A stretch of 64,000 nucleotides of DNA from Sanguibacter keddieii DSM 10542. Lineage in GTDB: Bacteria > Actinomycetota > Actinomycetes > Actinomycetales > Cellulomonadaceae. The stretch is from the NCBI RefSeq assembly GCF_000024925.1, contig NC_013521.1:2666001-2730000 (forward strand), read 5' to 3'. Both the position numbers and the translations under genes were made by a program. The notes under the pieces are model-generated. The model was given only the letters and a program-made list of their open reading frames with translations. It did no database searches and had not been told where the DNA came from. Shown here in pieces: positions 1 to 8,170 of this stretch; the stretch's first letter is position 1, and every line of letters starts with the position of its first letter.

Positions 1-788
1 CGATCGTCCGCGGGATGGTCGGCTCTGGCGGTTTCCCCGCCGGGGACGTCGTCGTCTTCGACCGCAACGCCAGCAAGCGCGACCTCCTGGGCTCCGACCT
101 CGGGGTGCGCGTGGTCGCCTCCGCCGAGGAGCTCGTGGAGGCGTCGGACGTGGTGGTCGTGTCCGTCAAGCCGCAGGGCATCCCCGCGCTGCTCACCGGG
201 CTGGCCGACCAGATCGCCGACCGACGCCGGGTGGTCGTCTCGATCGCCGCCGGGACGCCGCTCGAGCGCCTCGAGTCGTTCCTCACCACCGACGCCGCAC
301 CGGGTGCCCAGACCGCGGTGGTCCGGGTGATGCCCAACGTCAACGCGATGATCGGCGCCGGCATGTCGGCGGTGACCGGCAACGAGGCGGCGACGGCCGA
401 GGACGTGGCGACCGTGCTGGACGTGTTCCGGGCGGTCGGCGAGGTCGTCGAGATCCCGGAGTCGCAGTTCTCCACCTACACGGCGATCGCCGGGTCCTCC
501 CCCGCCTTCACCTACCTGTTCATCGACGCGCTCTCCCGGGCCGCCGTCGCGGGCGGCATGCCCAAGGCCCAGGCGACCCAGATCGCCGCCCAGGCCGTGC
601 TCGGCTCCGCGAAGATGGTCCGGGAGTCCGACAAGAGCCCCTGGGACCTCATCGACACCGTCTGCTCCCCCGGCGGGACGACCGTGGCGGGCCTGCTCGC
701 CCTCGAGGACCGCGGGTTCCTGTCGACCGTCGCGCACGGCGTCGGGGCGACCATCGCCCGCGACAAGGAGATGAACGCCGGAGGCTGA
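1..788 (+). CDS. proC: Pyrroline-5-carboxylate reductase, 5' end missing
   Basis: This is the last step of proline synthesis: NAD(P)H-dependent reduction of 1-pyrroline-5-carboxylate to proline in the cytoplasm. The reading frame is open from the first bases of the window (I-V-R-G before the ATG at 15). The N-terminal Rossmann glycine motif therefore lies upstream and the ATG at 15 is internal. What remains shows the central nucleotide-fold strands (VVVVSVKPQ), the conserved VMPN, and the C-terminal dimerisation domain with the family signature SPGGTT followed by GL. The gene stops at a TGA at 786-788, where a short tandem repeat begins. Identity is clear; only the true start cannot be seen. 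Confidence 0.95.
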   Translation, partial: IVRGMVGSGGFPAGDVVVFDRNASKRDLLGSDLGVRVVASAEELVEASDVVVVSVKPQGIPALLTGLADQIADRRRVVVSIAAGTPLERLESFLTTDAAPGAQTAVVRVMPNVNAMIGAGMSAVTGNEAATAEDVATVLDVFRAVGEVVEIPESQFSTYTAIAGSSPAFTYLFIDALSRAAVAGGMPKAQATQIAAQAVLGSAKMVRESDKSPWDLIDTVCSPGGTTVAGLLALEDRGFLSTVAHGVGATIARDKEMNAGG

Positions 789-891
789 GCGGGGTGGGGG
801 CTGAGCGGGGCGGGGCTGAGCGGGGCGGCGCTGCGACCTCTCGACGCAGCCCGGTGACCTCTCGACGCAGCCCGGTGACCTCTCGGCGTAG
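785..891. repeat. Two adjacent short tandem repeat arrays after proC
   Basis: About three copies of a 14-base unit (GCTGAGCGGGGCGG-like) begin inside the proC stop codon. Three copies of a 21-base unit containing GACCTCTCGACGCAGCC follow directly, the last one diverged. No gene is supported here. The arrays fill much of the gap between proC and the next transporter operon. Confidence 0.8.
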
Positions 892-1012
892 AGTGTGTGG
901 CCTGATCCCGGACCTGCTGTGGCCCGGTGACGCGCCGCGAGCGATGGGCGCTGATCGTCGGTGCGCAGGTAGCCGCGCCTCCCGTTGACCACCATCTCCT
1001 GGAGACCCTCCC

Positions 1013-2197
1013 GTGCTGCCCGACCGCACCACCGCCCTGCCTGCCGCCGACGTCGCTGCTCTCCCGCCGACCCGGCTGAGGCACGCCCGGACCTCCGCCG
1101 CTCTCGCGCCCGTCGCGCTGGCCGCTGCCGTCGTCCTGACGCTCGCCGGGTGCTCCGGCTCAGCACCGACGGGCGGTGCGTCGTCAGCGGGCGCCGTGTC
1201 CGAGACGGCTGCCGGTGCTGCCGGCACCGAGGGCGCGACCACCTACCCCGTCACCGTCGACAACTGCGGGTTCGAGGTCACCTTCGGCTCCGCGCCGCAA
1301 CGGGTCCTCACCGTGAAGTCCTCGACGACCGAGATGCTCCTCGCGCTCGGGCTGTCGGACCGGGTCGTCGCGACGGCCTTCCCAGACGGCCCGGTGCCCG
1401 CGTGGCTGGCCGACGCCGCTGCTGGTAACGACGCCGTCGCCACCCCGCTCACCATGCAGGCGCCCGGGCCCGAGGCCGTCACCGAGGTCGAGCCCGACCT
1501 CGTCTACGCAGGCTGGGAGTCGAACCTCACGGCAGAGAGCGCCGGTGACCGCGGGACCCTCGCGACGCTCGGGGTGTCCAGCTACGTGTCACCGTCGGCC
1601 TGCAAGGGCGAGGCGTACATGCCGGACCCGCTGACCTTCGACGATGTGTTCGCCGACATCACCGAGGTCGGCACCGTCTTCGACGTACCCGCGGCCGCGG
1701 AGGAGCTCGTCGCGCAGCAGCGCTCCGAGCTCGACGCCGTCGTGCCCGACGACCGCGGGCTCACCGTGCTCTGGTACTCCTCCGGGACGGACATCCCCTA
1801 CGTCGGGGCGGGCATCGGCGCGCCGCAGATGATCATGGATGCCGCCGGCCTCACGAACATCGCCGCCGACGTGCACGACACCTGGACCCCCTTCGGCTGG
1901 GAGGACGTCGTCGCCGCCGACCCCGACGTGATCGTGCTCGTCGACGCCGCGTGGAACACCGCCGACAGCAAGATCGAGATGCTCGAGGAGAACGCCGCGA
2001 CCGCGAACCTCACGGCGGTCCGCGAGCAGCGCTACGTCGTGGTCCCCTTCGCGGCGACCGAGGCGGGCGTCCGGAACGTGTCGGCCGTCGTCGACCTCGT
2101 CGAGCGGCTCGGCGAGGTGGTGCCGGAGGCGGGCGCGGCGCCTGAGGCCGGCGAGGCGCCTGAGGCCGGCTCCGCCGGCGCGACCGCAGCAGGCTGA
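1013..2197 (+). CDS. ABC transporter substrate-binding lipoprotein, probable F420-0 type
   Basis: Lipid-anchored solute receptor that passes its ligand to the FecCD-type permease encoded next. The GTG start at 1013 has a GGAG about 9 bases upstream. A basic N-terminus and hydrophobic stretch end in the lipobox LAGC (residues 43-46). A Ser/Thr/Ala linker follows, then a TroA/BtuF-like helical-backbone fold from about residue 80 (VTVDNCG, RVLTVKSSTTEMLLALG, AGWESN, GIGAPQMIMDAAG). The fold is shared with siderophore and cobalamin receptors. However, the ligand-region motifs and the three-gene cassette resemble the actinobacterial family proposed to bind coenzyme F420-0. The cofD, cofE and cofC genes in the same window fit that role. 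Substrate is an inference; a siderophore or corrinoid remains possible. Confidence 0.75.
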   Translation: MLPDRTTALPAADVAALPPTRLRHARTSAALAPVALAAAVVLTLAGCSGSAPTGGASSAGAVSETAAGAAGTEGATTYPVTVDNCGFEVTFGSAPQRVLTVKSSTTEMLLALGLSDRVVATAFPDGPVPAWLADAAAGNDAVATPLTMQAPGPEAVTEVEPDLVYAGWESNLTAESAGDRGTLATLGVSSYVSPSACKGEAYMPDPLTFDDVFADITEVGTVFDVPAAAEELVAQQRSELDAVVPDDRGLTVLWYSSGTDIPYVGAGIGAPQMIMDAAGLTNIAADVHDTWTPFGWEDVVAADPDVIVLVDAAWNTADSKIEMLEENAATANLTAVREQRYVVVPFAATEAGVRNVSAVVDLVERLGEVVPEAGAAPEAGEAPEAGSAGATAAG

Positions 2198-2198
2198 C

Positions 2199-3317
2199 GT
2201 GGGGCTGGTGGCGGGTTCGACGCCGGAGGCGGACGCGAGGCCTGCAGCGAAGGCGGGCCCGTCTGGGGAGACCAGCCCTGGGCGTCGTCGTGCGCGACCG
2301 GTCCCCTGGCTGCTCGGGGCGACCGTCGTCCTGGTGGCGACCGTCCTCGTCGCCGTGACCATCGGCTCGGCCGACCTCGGGGTCGGCGAGGTGTGGCGGT
2401 CTGTCGCGTGGCACGTGACCCGGGGTCTCGGCGTCGACGGGCTCCTCTCCGTCGAGCCGTTGAGCGTGCTGCGCGACGGCATCGTGTGGGAGCTGCGGCT
2501 GCCGCGCGTGCTCACCGCGGCCGCCGTCGGCGCCGGCCTCGCCCTGTGCGGGGCGGTGATGCAGTCGCTCACCCGCAACCCGCTCGCCGACCCCTACCTG
2601 CTAGGCCTGTCCTCCGGGGCGTCCCTCGGTGCCGTCCTCGTGCTGGTCCTGGGGGTCAGCGTGCTGCTCCCGGTCGCGGCCTTCGCGGGCGCGGTCCTCG
2701 CCCTCGCCGCAGCTCTCGGGCTCGCCGGGGCTCTCGGCGCGATCACCCCGACGCGGACCATCCTGTCCGGCCTGGCGGTCAGCCAGCTCTGCGCCGCCGC
2801 GACGTCCTTCGTGATCTTCTGGTCCGCGACGGGCGACTCCTACCGGGAGATCCTGTCCTGGCTCATGGGGTCGGTGGCCGGTGCCACCTGGGGTTCGGTC
2901 GCGATCGCGGGGATCGCCGTGCTGGTGCTCGGCTCGGTGCTCGCACTGTCGGGGTCGGTGCTCGACGCCTTCACCTTCGGCGACTCGTCCGCGGCGGCGC
3001 TCGGCGTCTCAGTGGAGCGGACCCGGTGGCTGCTCCTCGTCGGTGTCGCGCTGCTCACCGGGGCGCTGGTGTCGGTCTCCGGCGCGGTGGGGTTCGTCGG
3101 GCTGATCCTGCCGCACGCCGTCCGACTGCTCACCGGGGCGCGGCACCGGCTCCTGCTGCCGCTCGCCGCGCTGACGGGGGCGTCGTTCCTCGTGTGGGCC
3201 GACACGATCGCCCGGACGGTCTTCGCGCCGCGAGAGGTGCCCGTCGGGATCATCACCGCGGCTATCGGCGCGCCCGTGTTCGCGCTGCTGCTGTGGCGCG
3301 GACGGAGGTCGGCGTGA
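2199..3317 (+). CDS. ABC transporter permease, FecCD family (probable F420-0 type)
   Basis: Integral membrane subunit of the importer. The GTG start at 2199 lies one base after the receptor's stop codon, so the genes are probably translated together. The protein has 372 residues, with a charged N-terminal tail of about 35 residues and then some nine to ten hydrophobic segments. It carries FecCD landmarks: LRLPRVLTAAAVGAGLALCG (arginine-rich loop before the second helix), NPLADPYLLG, and the late GFVGLILPHAVR motif that contacts the ATPase. In this family two copies form the channel. The gene overlaps the ATPase start by four bases (GTGA), completing a tight three-gene operon. Confidence 0.85.
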   Translation: MGLVAGSTPEADARPAAKAGPSGETSPGRRRARPVPWLLGATVVLVATVLVAVTIGSADLGVGEVWRSVAWHVTRGLGVDGLLSVEPLSVLRDGIVWELRLPRVLTAAAVGAGLALCGAVMQSLTRNPLADPYLLGLSSGASLGAVLVLVLGVSVLLPVAAFAGAVLALAAALGLAGALGAITPTRTILSGLAVSQLCAAATSFVIFWSATGDSYREILSWLMGSVAGATWGSVAIAGIAVLVLGSVLALSGSVLDAFTFGDSSAAALGVSVERTRWLLLVGVALLTGALVSVSGAVGFVGLILPHAVRLLTGARHRLLLPLAALTGASFLVWADTIARTVFAPREVPVGIITAAIGAPVFALLLWRGRRSA

Positions 3318-3565
3318 CCGGGGCGGAGGGCGGTGCGACCGGAGTGGAGGGCGGTGCGACCGGGGTGGAGGGCGGTGCGACCAGGGCGGAGAACGGCGCG
3401 ACCGGAGTGGAGGGCGGTGCGACCGGGGCGGAGAACGGCGCGACCCGGGCGAGGACGACGGACCGCGAGGGCGGGCTGAACGGGAAGGGCGGGCTGGCTG
3501 GGAAGGGCGAGCTAGCTGGGGAGGGCGAGCTAGCTGGGGAGGGCGAGCTGGCTGGGAAGGCCGGG
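3314..3565. repeat. Two in-frame tandem arrays inside the ABC ATPase gene
   Basis: Positions 3314-3460 hold seven 21-base units encoding A-T-G-V-E-G-G variants. Positions 3476-3565 hold five 18-base units encoding L-A-G-E-G-E variants. Both unit lengths are multiples of three, so copy-number change keeps the reading frame. Confidence 0.85.
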
Positions 3566-4333
3566 CTGCGGGCGTCGAGGATGACGTGGTCCGTCGACGG
3601 GCGGACGATCGTGGACGGCGTCGACTGCACCGCGCCCGCGGGCGCCCTGACCGGACTCGTCGGTCCGAACGGGTCGGGGAAGTCGACCCTGCTGCGCCTG
3701 CTCACGGGGGTCCTGGGCGCAGACCGTGGCGAGGTCGACTTCGCCGGCTCAGACCTGCTGGGCCTGCGGCGCCGGGAGCGCGCCCGCCAGCTCGCGGTCG
3801 TCGAGCAGGACGCGTCGGCCGAGCTCCCGCTCACCGTGCGCGACGCCGTGCTGCTCGGACGGATCCCCCACAGGTCGCTGCTGGCGGGCGACAGTGCCGC
3901 CGACCACGCGATCGCCGACGAGGCGCTGGCCCGGACCGGGATGAGCCACTTCGCCGACCGGACTCTCTCGACGCTGTCCGGGGGCGAGCGGCAGCGGGTG
4001 CACATGGCCCGAGCCCTCGCGCAGCGACCCCGCCTGCTCGTGCTCGACGAGCCGACCAACCACCTCGACATCAGTGCCCAGCTCGAGACCGTCGCCCTCC
4101 TCCGAGAGCTGGCCGACGAGGGCGTCACCGTGCTGGCGGCGCTGCACGACCTCTCGCTCGCGGCCAGCGTGTGCGACCACGTGGTCGTGCTCGGCGGCGG
4201 CCGTGTGGTGGCTGCGGGCCCGGTCGGCGAGGTGCTCGTGCCCGAGGTGCTCGACGCGGTCTACGGCGTGCGGTGCACGGTGCTGACACACCCGGAGACG
4301 GGGAGACCGGTGCTGTCGTTCGCGCTGGCGTGA
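3314..4333 (+). CDS. ABC transporter ATP-binding protein with repeat-built N-terminal extension (probable F420-0 type)
   Basis: Energy-coupling ATPase of the preceding receptor/permease pair. The frame is open far upstream, but the GTG at 3314 is favoured: it overlaps the permease stop (GTGA) and has a GGAGG five to six bases before it. The ATPase core begins near residue 85 and has Walker A (GPNGSGKST, about 117), the ABC signature (LSGGERQR, about 221), Walker B (LLVLDEPTNHLD, about 245) and the switch histidine (LHDLS). The first 84 residues are odd: seven 7-residue units (ATGVEGG type), then five 6-residue units (LAGEGE type), encoded by two DNA tandem arrays. Related ATPases start close to the core, so the extension is probably disordered and dispensable. 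A later start cannot be excluded, although no better ribosome site was seen. Confidence 0.85.
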   Translation: MTGAEGGATGVEGGATGVEGGATRAENGATGVEGGATGAENGATRARTTDREGGLNGKGGLAGKGELAGEGELAGEGELAGKAGLRASRMTWSVDGRTIVDGVDCTAPAGALTGLVGPNGSGKSTLLRLLTGVLGADRGEVDFAGSDLLGLRRRERARQLAVVEQDASAELPLTVRDAVLLGRIPHRSLLAGDSAADHAIADEALARTGMSHFADRTLSTLSGGERQRVHMARALAQRPRLLVLDEPTNHLDISAQLETVALLRELADEGVTVLAALHDLSLAASVCDHVVVLGGGRVVAAGPVGEVLVPEVLDAVYGVRCTVLTHPETGRPVLSFALA

Positions 4334-4441
4334 GGGGCGGGCGGGGCGGGAGGGGCGGGGCGTGGGGGCGGGGTGCGCGGTGCGGGCTGCGCGGTGGCAC
4401 GGTCCGCCGTGGATGTCAGTGGCGATCCGTAGAATCGGGAT

Positions 4442-6229
4442 ATGTCGACGGAAACTCCGAAACCTCGCGGAACGCATGGTCTCGGCCGTGCTGTGCCATC
4501 GGGCTCAGAGTCGGTCGCGTCCCCGGGACCTGGCCTCGTGGCACGCGCGCCGCGCGACGATCGGGCGGCGGCCGATGACCGAGCGGCGCCTGCTGAGCGA
4601 ACGGCGAGAGCGACGAACGCGATGGCGTCGCCCGCCGATCGCTCGGGTGACATGACTCGTATGGATGTCATGACCCTCGCGCAGGCGAACACCCACCTGG
4701 GTGATCTCTTCGATGCGGTGGTGGCGGGGTTCGCCGAGGTGGCTGCTGCGCAGGCGCGGGCGGCTGAGCGTGTCGAGGAGCTGCGGCAGTGGTCTTCGGT
4801 GGTCGCTGAGGTGGCCGCCCGGCACCGCGGTAAGAAGTGTGCCGACGGGATAGACCTTGGTGACGCGGAGCGGTCTGTGGTTGCTGAGCTGGGGTGCGCG
4901 CTGCGCCTGCCCGAACGTTCGGCGGGCGCCCTGGTGTCGGAGTCGAAGGCACTGGTCCACGAGCACCCCGCCACGATGGCTGCGCTGCGTGAGGGGCAGG
5001 TGTCCTACCGGCACGCGCAGGCGGTCCTGGACGCGACCGTGGGCCTGGACGAACCTTCGGTCCTCGAGCTGGACGCGTTGCTGGCCCTCAAGGCGCAGAC
5101 GTTGACGGTCTCTCGCCTCAAGACCGTCGCCCGGCGTGAGCGTGAGCGCCGCGACTCACGTCCGCTGGTCGAGCGACACCAGGTCGCAGCCCAAGACCGT
5201 CACGTCGAGCTGCACCCGTGCGGGGACGGCATGGCGTGGCTGCACCATCTGCTGCCCGCGGTCCAGGCCACCGCGATCTTCCACCGCCTGACCGACATCG
5301 CGACGGCGGTCCAAGGCCCCGACGAGCCCCGCACCCTGGCCCAACTGCGCGCTGACGCGAGCGTCGACCTGATGCTCGACGACGACGCACGGACCGCCCT
5401 GACTGCCGCCCCAGTCACGAGCGCGGACGACAGCAGCGACGACCGCACCGTCGAGGCCGACACCGCTGCGCAATACACCGCGGGCAACCCCCGTCAGTCG
5501 ATCGCGGGCATCGCCGACCGTGTCTCCCTGGGTGGCATCAAGCCCCAGGTCGCCGTCACCATCCCCGTCATGACCCTGCTCGGTCACTCCGACGAGCCCG
5601 GAGACCTCGCCGGCCACGGACCCATCGACGCTCACACCGCCCGCCGGCTCGCCGCCCAGGCACCCAGCTTCCTGAGGATCCTGACCCACCCCGAGACCGG
5701 CACCGTTCTCTCCGTAGGCCGCGACCGCTACGCAGTCCCCGCAGACCTCAAGTCCTGGCTGCGCATCCGCGACGAGACCTGCCGATTCCCCGGATGCTCC
5801 CGCCGAGCACAACGCTGCGACATCGACCACGTGAAGGACTGGGCCCACGGAGGAACCACAGACCACCACAACCTCATCCACCTCTGCCGCCACCACCACC
5901 GCCTCAAGCACACCACCTGGACCGTCCGCACCGAACCAGTACACCGACCACCGACCCAGCCACCGGACCGCGGCTCAGGCGGTCGCGACCCAGACCACGA
6001 CGACCAGAACGACGACAACCACGAAACCCACGAAACCCACGACCACGAAACCCACGAGCACCTAGCCCCCACGGCCGACGTCGTGCGCTGGACCGCGCCC
6101 ACCGGGCGCGACTACCTCGACCACGCCGCACAGGAGCTCGCTCGTCGACACGCGGTCGACTCAGGGGCCCGTCACACCACACATGTCGATCGGGGTGAGT
6201 CTCAGTTCCCTGACGACCCACCGTTCTGA
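4442..6229 (+). CDS. DUF222/13E12-repeat family protein with C-terminal HNH endonuclease domain
   Basis: A member of a multicopy family common in high-GC Gram-positives whose function is unknown. The N-terminal 80 residues are low complexity. The DUF222 helical region runs from about residue 75 (LAQANTHLGDLF) to about 420. The HNH nuclease motif near residue 440-485 is complete: two cysteine pairs' worth of spacing in CRFPGCSRRAQRCDIDHV, then WAHGGTTDHHNLIHLCRHHH. The tail is Asp/His/Thr-rich with repeated HETHE units. The ATG at 4442 gives 595 residues. A start at the later methionine cluster near 4650 is also plausible. The gene stands alone, without partners, and its role (mobile, repair or defence) is not established. 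Confidence 0.85.
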   Translation: MSTETPKPRGTHGLGRAVPSGSESVASPGPGLVARAPRDDRAAADDRAAPAERTARATNAMASPADRSGDMTRMDVMTLAQANTHLGDLFDAVVAGFAEVAAAQARAAERVEELRQWSSVVAEVAARHRGKKCADGIDLGDAERSVVAELGCALRLPERSAGALVSESKALVHEHPATMAALREGQVSYRHAQAVLDATVGLDEPSVLELDALLALKAQTLTVSRLKTVARRERERRDSRPLVERHQVAAQDRHVELHPCGDGMAWLHHLLPAVQATAIFHRLTDIATAVQGPDEPRTLAQLRADASVDLMLDDDARTALTAAPVTSADDSSDDRTVEADTAAQYTAGNPRQSIAGIADRVSLGGIKPQVAVTIPVMTLLGHSDEPGDLAGHGPIDAHTARRLAAQAPSFLRILTHPETGTVLSVGRDRYAVPADLKSWLRIRDETCRFPGCSRRAQRCDIDHVKDWAHGGTTDHHNLIHLCRHHHRLKHTTWTVRTEPVHRPPTQPPDRGSGGRDPDHDDQNDDNHETHETHDHETHEHLAPTADVVRWTAPTGRDYLDHAAQELARRHAVDSGARHTTHVDRGESQFPDDPPF

Positions 6230-6318
6230 GCCACAGGGACCCGGCGGCTCCGTTGCTCCGACCATGGTGCGGTCCTCGGGGTACCAGGACCGCACATGCG
6301 TTCTTCCAGACCTCCGAC

Positions 6319-7383
6319 TCAGCCGCGCATCGCGTCTGCTGTGTGCTGAGGGTCGACCTCTTCGCCCGCACGCACGGGTCCCGGAGGGGTGCCGTCACCG
6401 AACGGCCGGCCGCCGAGCGCGGCCCGGTCGTGCGGCGCGAGCCAGCCGCTCAGGTCGGGTCCCTGGGGCACGATGCTCGTCGGGTTGATGTCGGTCTGCA
6501 CCACGTAGTAGTGGTCCTTGATGTGCTGGAAGTCGATGGTGTCGCCGAAGCCCGGGGTCTGGAACAGGTCACGGGCGTAGTCCCACAGCACCGGCATCTC
6601 GGTGAGCTTCGAGCGGTTGCACTTGAAGTGACCGTGGTAGACCGCGTCGAAACGGACCAGCGTCGTGAAGAGCCGGACGTCCGCCTCGGTGATCGTGTCC
6701 CCGACCAGGTATCGCTGCGTCGAGAGCCGCTCTGACAACCAGTCGAGCCGCGAGAAGAGGCGCGCGTATGCCGCGTCGTACGCCTCCTGCGATCCGGCAA
6801 AACCGCAGCGGTACACCCCGTTGTTCACGTCCTTGAAGACCGCGAGCGCCACCTCGTCGATCTCGGCCCGGAGGGCCTCCGGGTAGAGGTCGGGGGCGCC
6901 CTCGCGGTGGTGCGCCGACCACTCCGTCGACATGTCGAGGGTCATCTGCGCGTAGTCGTTGGTGACCACCTGCCCGGTGGTCTCGTCGACGAAGGCCGGC
7001 ACGGTGATGCCGCGCTCGTAGTCGGGGAACCGTGCGAGGAACGCGTCCTGCAGGCGCGGGATCCCCAGGACCGGGTCGAGCCCGTCAGGGTCCAGGTCGA
7101 AGGTCCAGGACCGCGCGTCGTGCGTGGGGCCGGTGACTCCCATGGAGATCGCGTCCTCGAGACCGAGGAGGCGACGGACGATGATCGCCCGGTTCGCCCA
7201 CGGGCAGGCGCGGGACACCACGAGCCGGTAGCGGCCTGCCTCGACCGGGTACCCGTCGCGGCCGTCGGCGGTGATGCGGGTGGCGATGTACCGGTCGTCG
7301 CGGGTGAACTCGGTGCCTGGGGTCACGTAGGAACCGGCCGTGCTCTGGTCGTCTGCGGTCGTGGGGTTCGCGTCGTCAGCCAT
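6319..7383 (-). CDS. Glutathionyl-hydroquinone reductase homologue (Xi-class GST fold)
   Basis: Thiol-dependent enzyme that in characterised relatives reduces S-glutathionyl-hydroquinones, releasing the hydroquinone. The N-terminal thioredoxin-like domain carries the CPWA active-site motif (SRACPWANRAI, residue about 60), with the catalytic cysteine at its start. The C-terminal all-helical GST domain follows (YLVGDTITEADVRLFTTLVRFD, HFKCN), ending with the family's NPTSIVPQGP. The ATG at 7383 gives 354 residues. Upstream codons in the same frame encode a His/Ser-repeat shadow and are not used. Actinobacteria use mycothiol rather than glutathione, so the natural substrate is probably a mycothiol adduct (inference). 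A 14-base palindrome abuts the start codon and suggests regulation by a quinone- or redox-sensing repressor. Confidence 0.88.
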   Translation of the reverse strand: MADDANPTTADDQSTAGSYVTPGTEFTRDDRYIATRITADGRDGYPVEAGRYRLVVSRACPWANRAIIVRRLLGLEDAISMGVTGPTHDARSWTFDLDPDGLDPVLGIPRLQDAFLARFPDYERGITVPAFVDETTGQVVTNDYAQMTLDMSTEWSAHHREGAPDLYPEALRAEIDEVALAVFKDVNNGVYRCGFAGSQEAYDAAYARLFSRLDWLSERLSTQRYLVGDTITEADVRLFTTLVRFDAVYHGHFKCNRSKLTEMPVLWDYARDLFQTPGFGDTIDFQHIKDHYYVVQTDINPTSIVPQGPDLSGWLAPHDRAALGGRPFGDGTPPGPVRAGEEVDPQHTADAMRG

Positions 7384-7384
7384 G

Positions 7385-7398
7385 ATGCAATCTTGCAT
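7385..7398. promoter_or_regulatory. Palindromic operator candidate at the start of the quinone reductase gene
   Basis: The sequence ATGCAATCTTGCAT is a perfect six-base inverted repeat (ATGCAA/TTGCAT) with a two-base centre. It lies one base upstream of the start codon of the minus-strand gene. It is AT-rich in a GC-rich surrounding. The form suits a MarR- or TetR-type dimer; no regulator gene is adjacent. Confidence 0.45.
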
Positions 7399-7439
7399 TA
7401 CCTGGCGACGGCTGGCAGTCCGGGGCCTGGAGGTGCTGC

Positions 7440-7497
7440 GCCGGTGGCTGTGGCTGTGGCTGTGGACGTGAATGTAGATGTGGCTGTCGCTGTCGCC
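7440..7497. repeat. Degenerate six-base (GTGGCT) tandem repeat in a divergent intergenic region
   Basis: A run of GTGGCT/GTGGAC/GTCGCT hexamers lies between the divergent starts at 7383 and 7667. No coding potential of its own is supported. The rest of this 283-base gap shows only the palindrome at 7385. Confidence 0.6.
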
Positions 7498-7666
7498 GAA
7501 CATCACCCGGACGACCTCCGCGTCCTCCACCGGCGTCCGGTCTGGTGCCCGGTACCTTCGTCGTCGACCTACCAGCGCCGCGACCTCCCGACAGCTGAGA
7601 CCCGGCACCGGCAACAGACACCGGTCACGACGCCACCGCGCACGACCCGACCATCAGAGGAGCATC

Positions 7667-8170
7667 ATGGGTGAGCTGATCGGCGAGGCCATCGGCCTCC
7701 TGGTCGAGACGGTCTTCGGCGGAGGCTCGGGTCGCGGACGTCGACGTCGCGCACGCCGACGGATGGACGAAGGCGTCCTCCGGTGCCACGTCCGGATGGT
7801 CAGCGGTCGCGTCCCCGGCCTGACGAGAGAGCTCGCGGACGTCGAGCTCGAGCTGTCCCCTGGGGCCCTGGTCTGCCGACGTCGCGACGACCGTGGCCGT
7901 GCCATCAGCATCGACGAGGTCACCCTTCACCCCGCGACGAGCCCGCCTTCCCGTGAGGGGGTGCCCTACGGGTTCTCGCCGGAGGTCAAGGTCTCGCTCG
8001 TCGTCACACCGAAGATCACGATGGAGGTGTGGGCCGAGGAGGACCTGCTGGTCGACGCCGTCGGCCTCGTGCACCCGCCGTCGGCCGTCCCGGGGTGCGC
8101 CACTGCCCCACACTCCCCCGCCCCCGTCGACTCCCCTGGCTCCGCCTCCGGTGTCATGATGGGGAGATGA
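7667..8170 (+). CDS. Small protein of unknown function, coupled to the HhH-GPD gene
   Basis: The ATG at 7667 has a strong AGAGGAGC ribosome site and gives 167 residues. The N-terminus (MGELIGEAIGLLVETVFGGG) is a short amphipathic or weakly hydrophobic helix, followed by an arginine cluster (RGRRRRARRR). A beta-rich middle follows with CHVRMVSGRVPG, LELSPGALVCRRR and a proline-rich end. The combination of N-terminal anchor, basic linker and small strand-rich domain recalls DUF2550-like actinobacterial proteins, but the match by eye is weak. The stop overlaps the next gene's ATG (ATGA), so the two are probably co-translated. No function is assigned. Confidence 0.6.
   Translation: MGELIGEAIGLLVETVFGGGSGRGRRRRARRRMDEGVLRCHVRMVSGRVPGLTRELADVELELSPGALVCRRRDDRGRAISIDEVTLHPATSPPSREGVPYGFSPEVKVSLVVTPKITMEVWAEEDLLVDAVGLVHPPSAVPGCATAPHSPAPVDSPGSASGVMMGR

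Noticed and set aside
789-1012. Cobalamin riboswitch upstream of the TroA-like receptor
   Set aside because: Only a faint likeness to the conserved GGAGACC box near the start codon; no B12 box and much of the region is tandem repeat.
2393-3313. Upstream extension of the ABC ATPase frame over the permease gene
   Set aside because: The frame is open only because of GC-rich codon bias. The GTG at 3314 has a GGAGG site and the usual stop-start overlap with the permease.
6900-7674. Plus-strand open frame opposite the quinone reductase gene
   Set aside because: Valine/glycine-rich shadow of a gene with an intact CPWA active site on the other strand.
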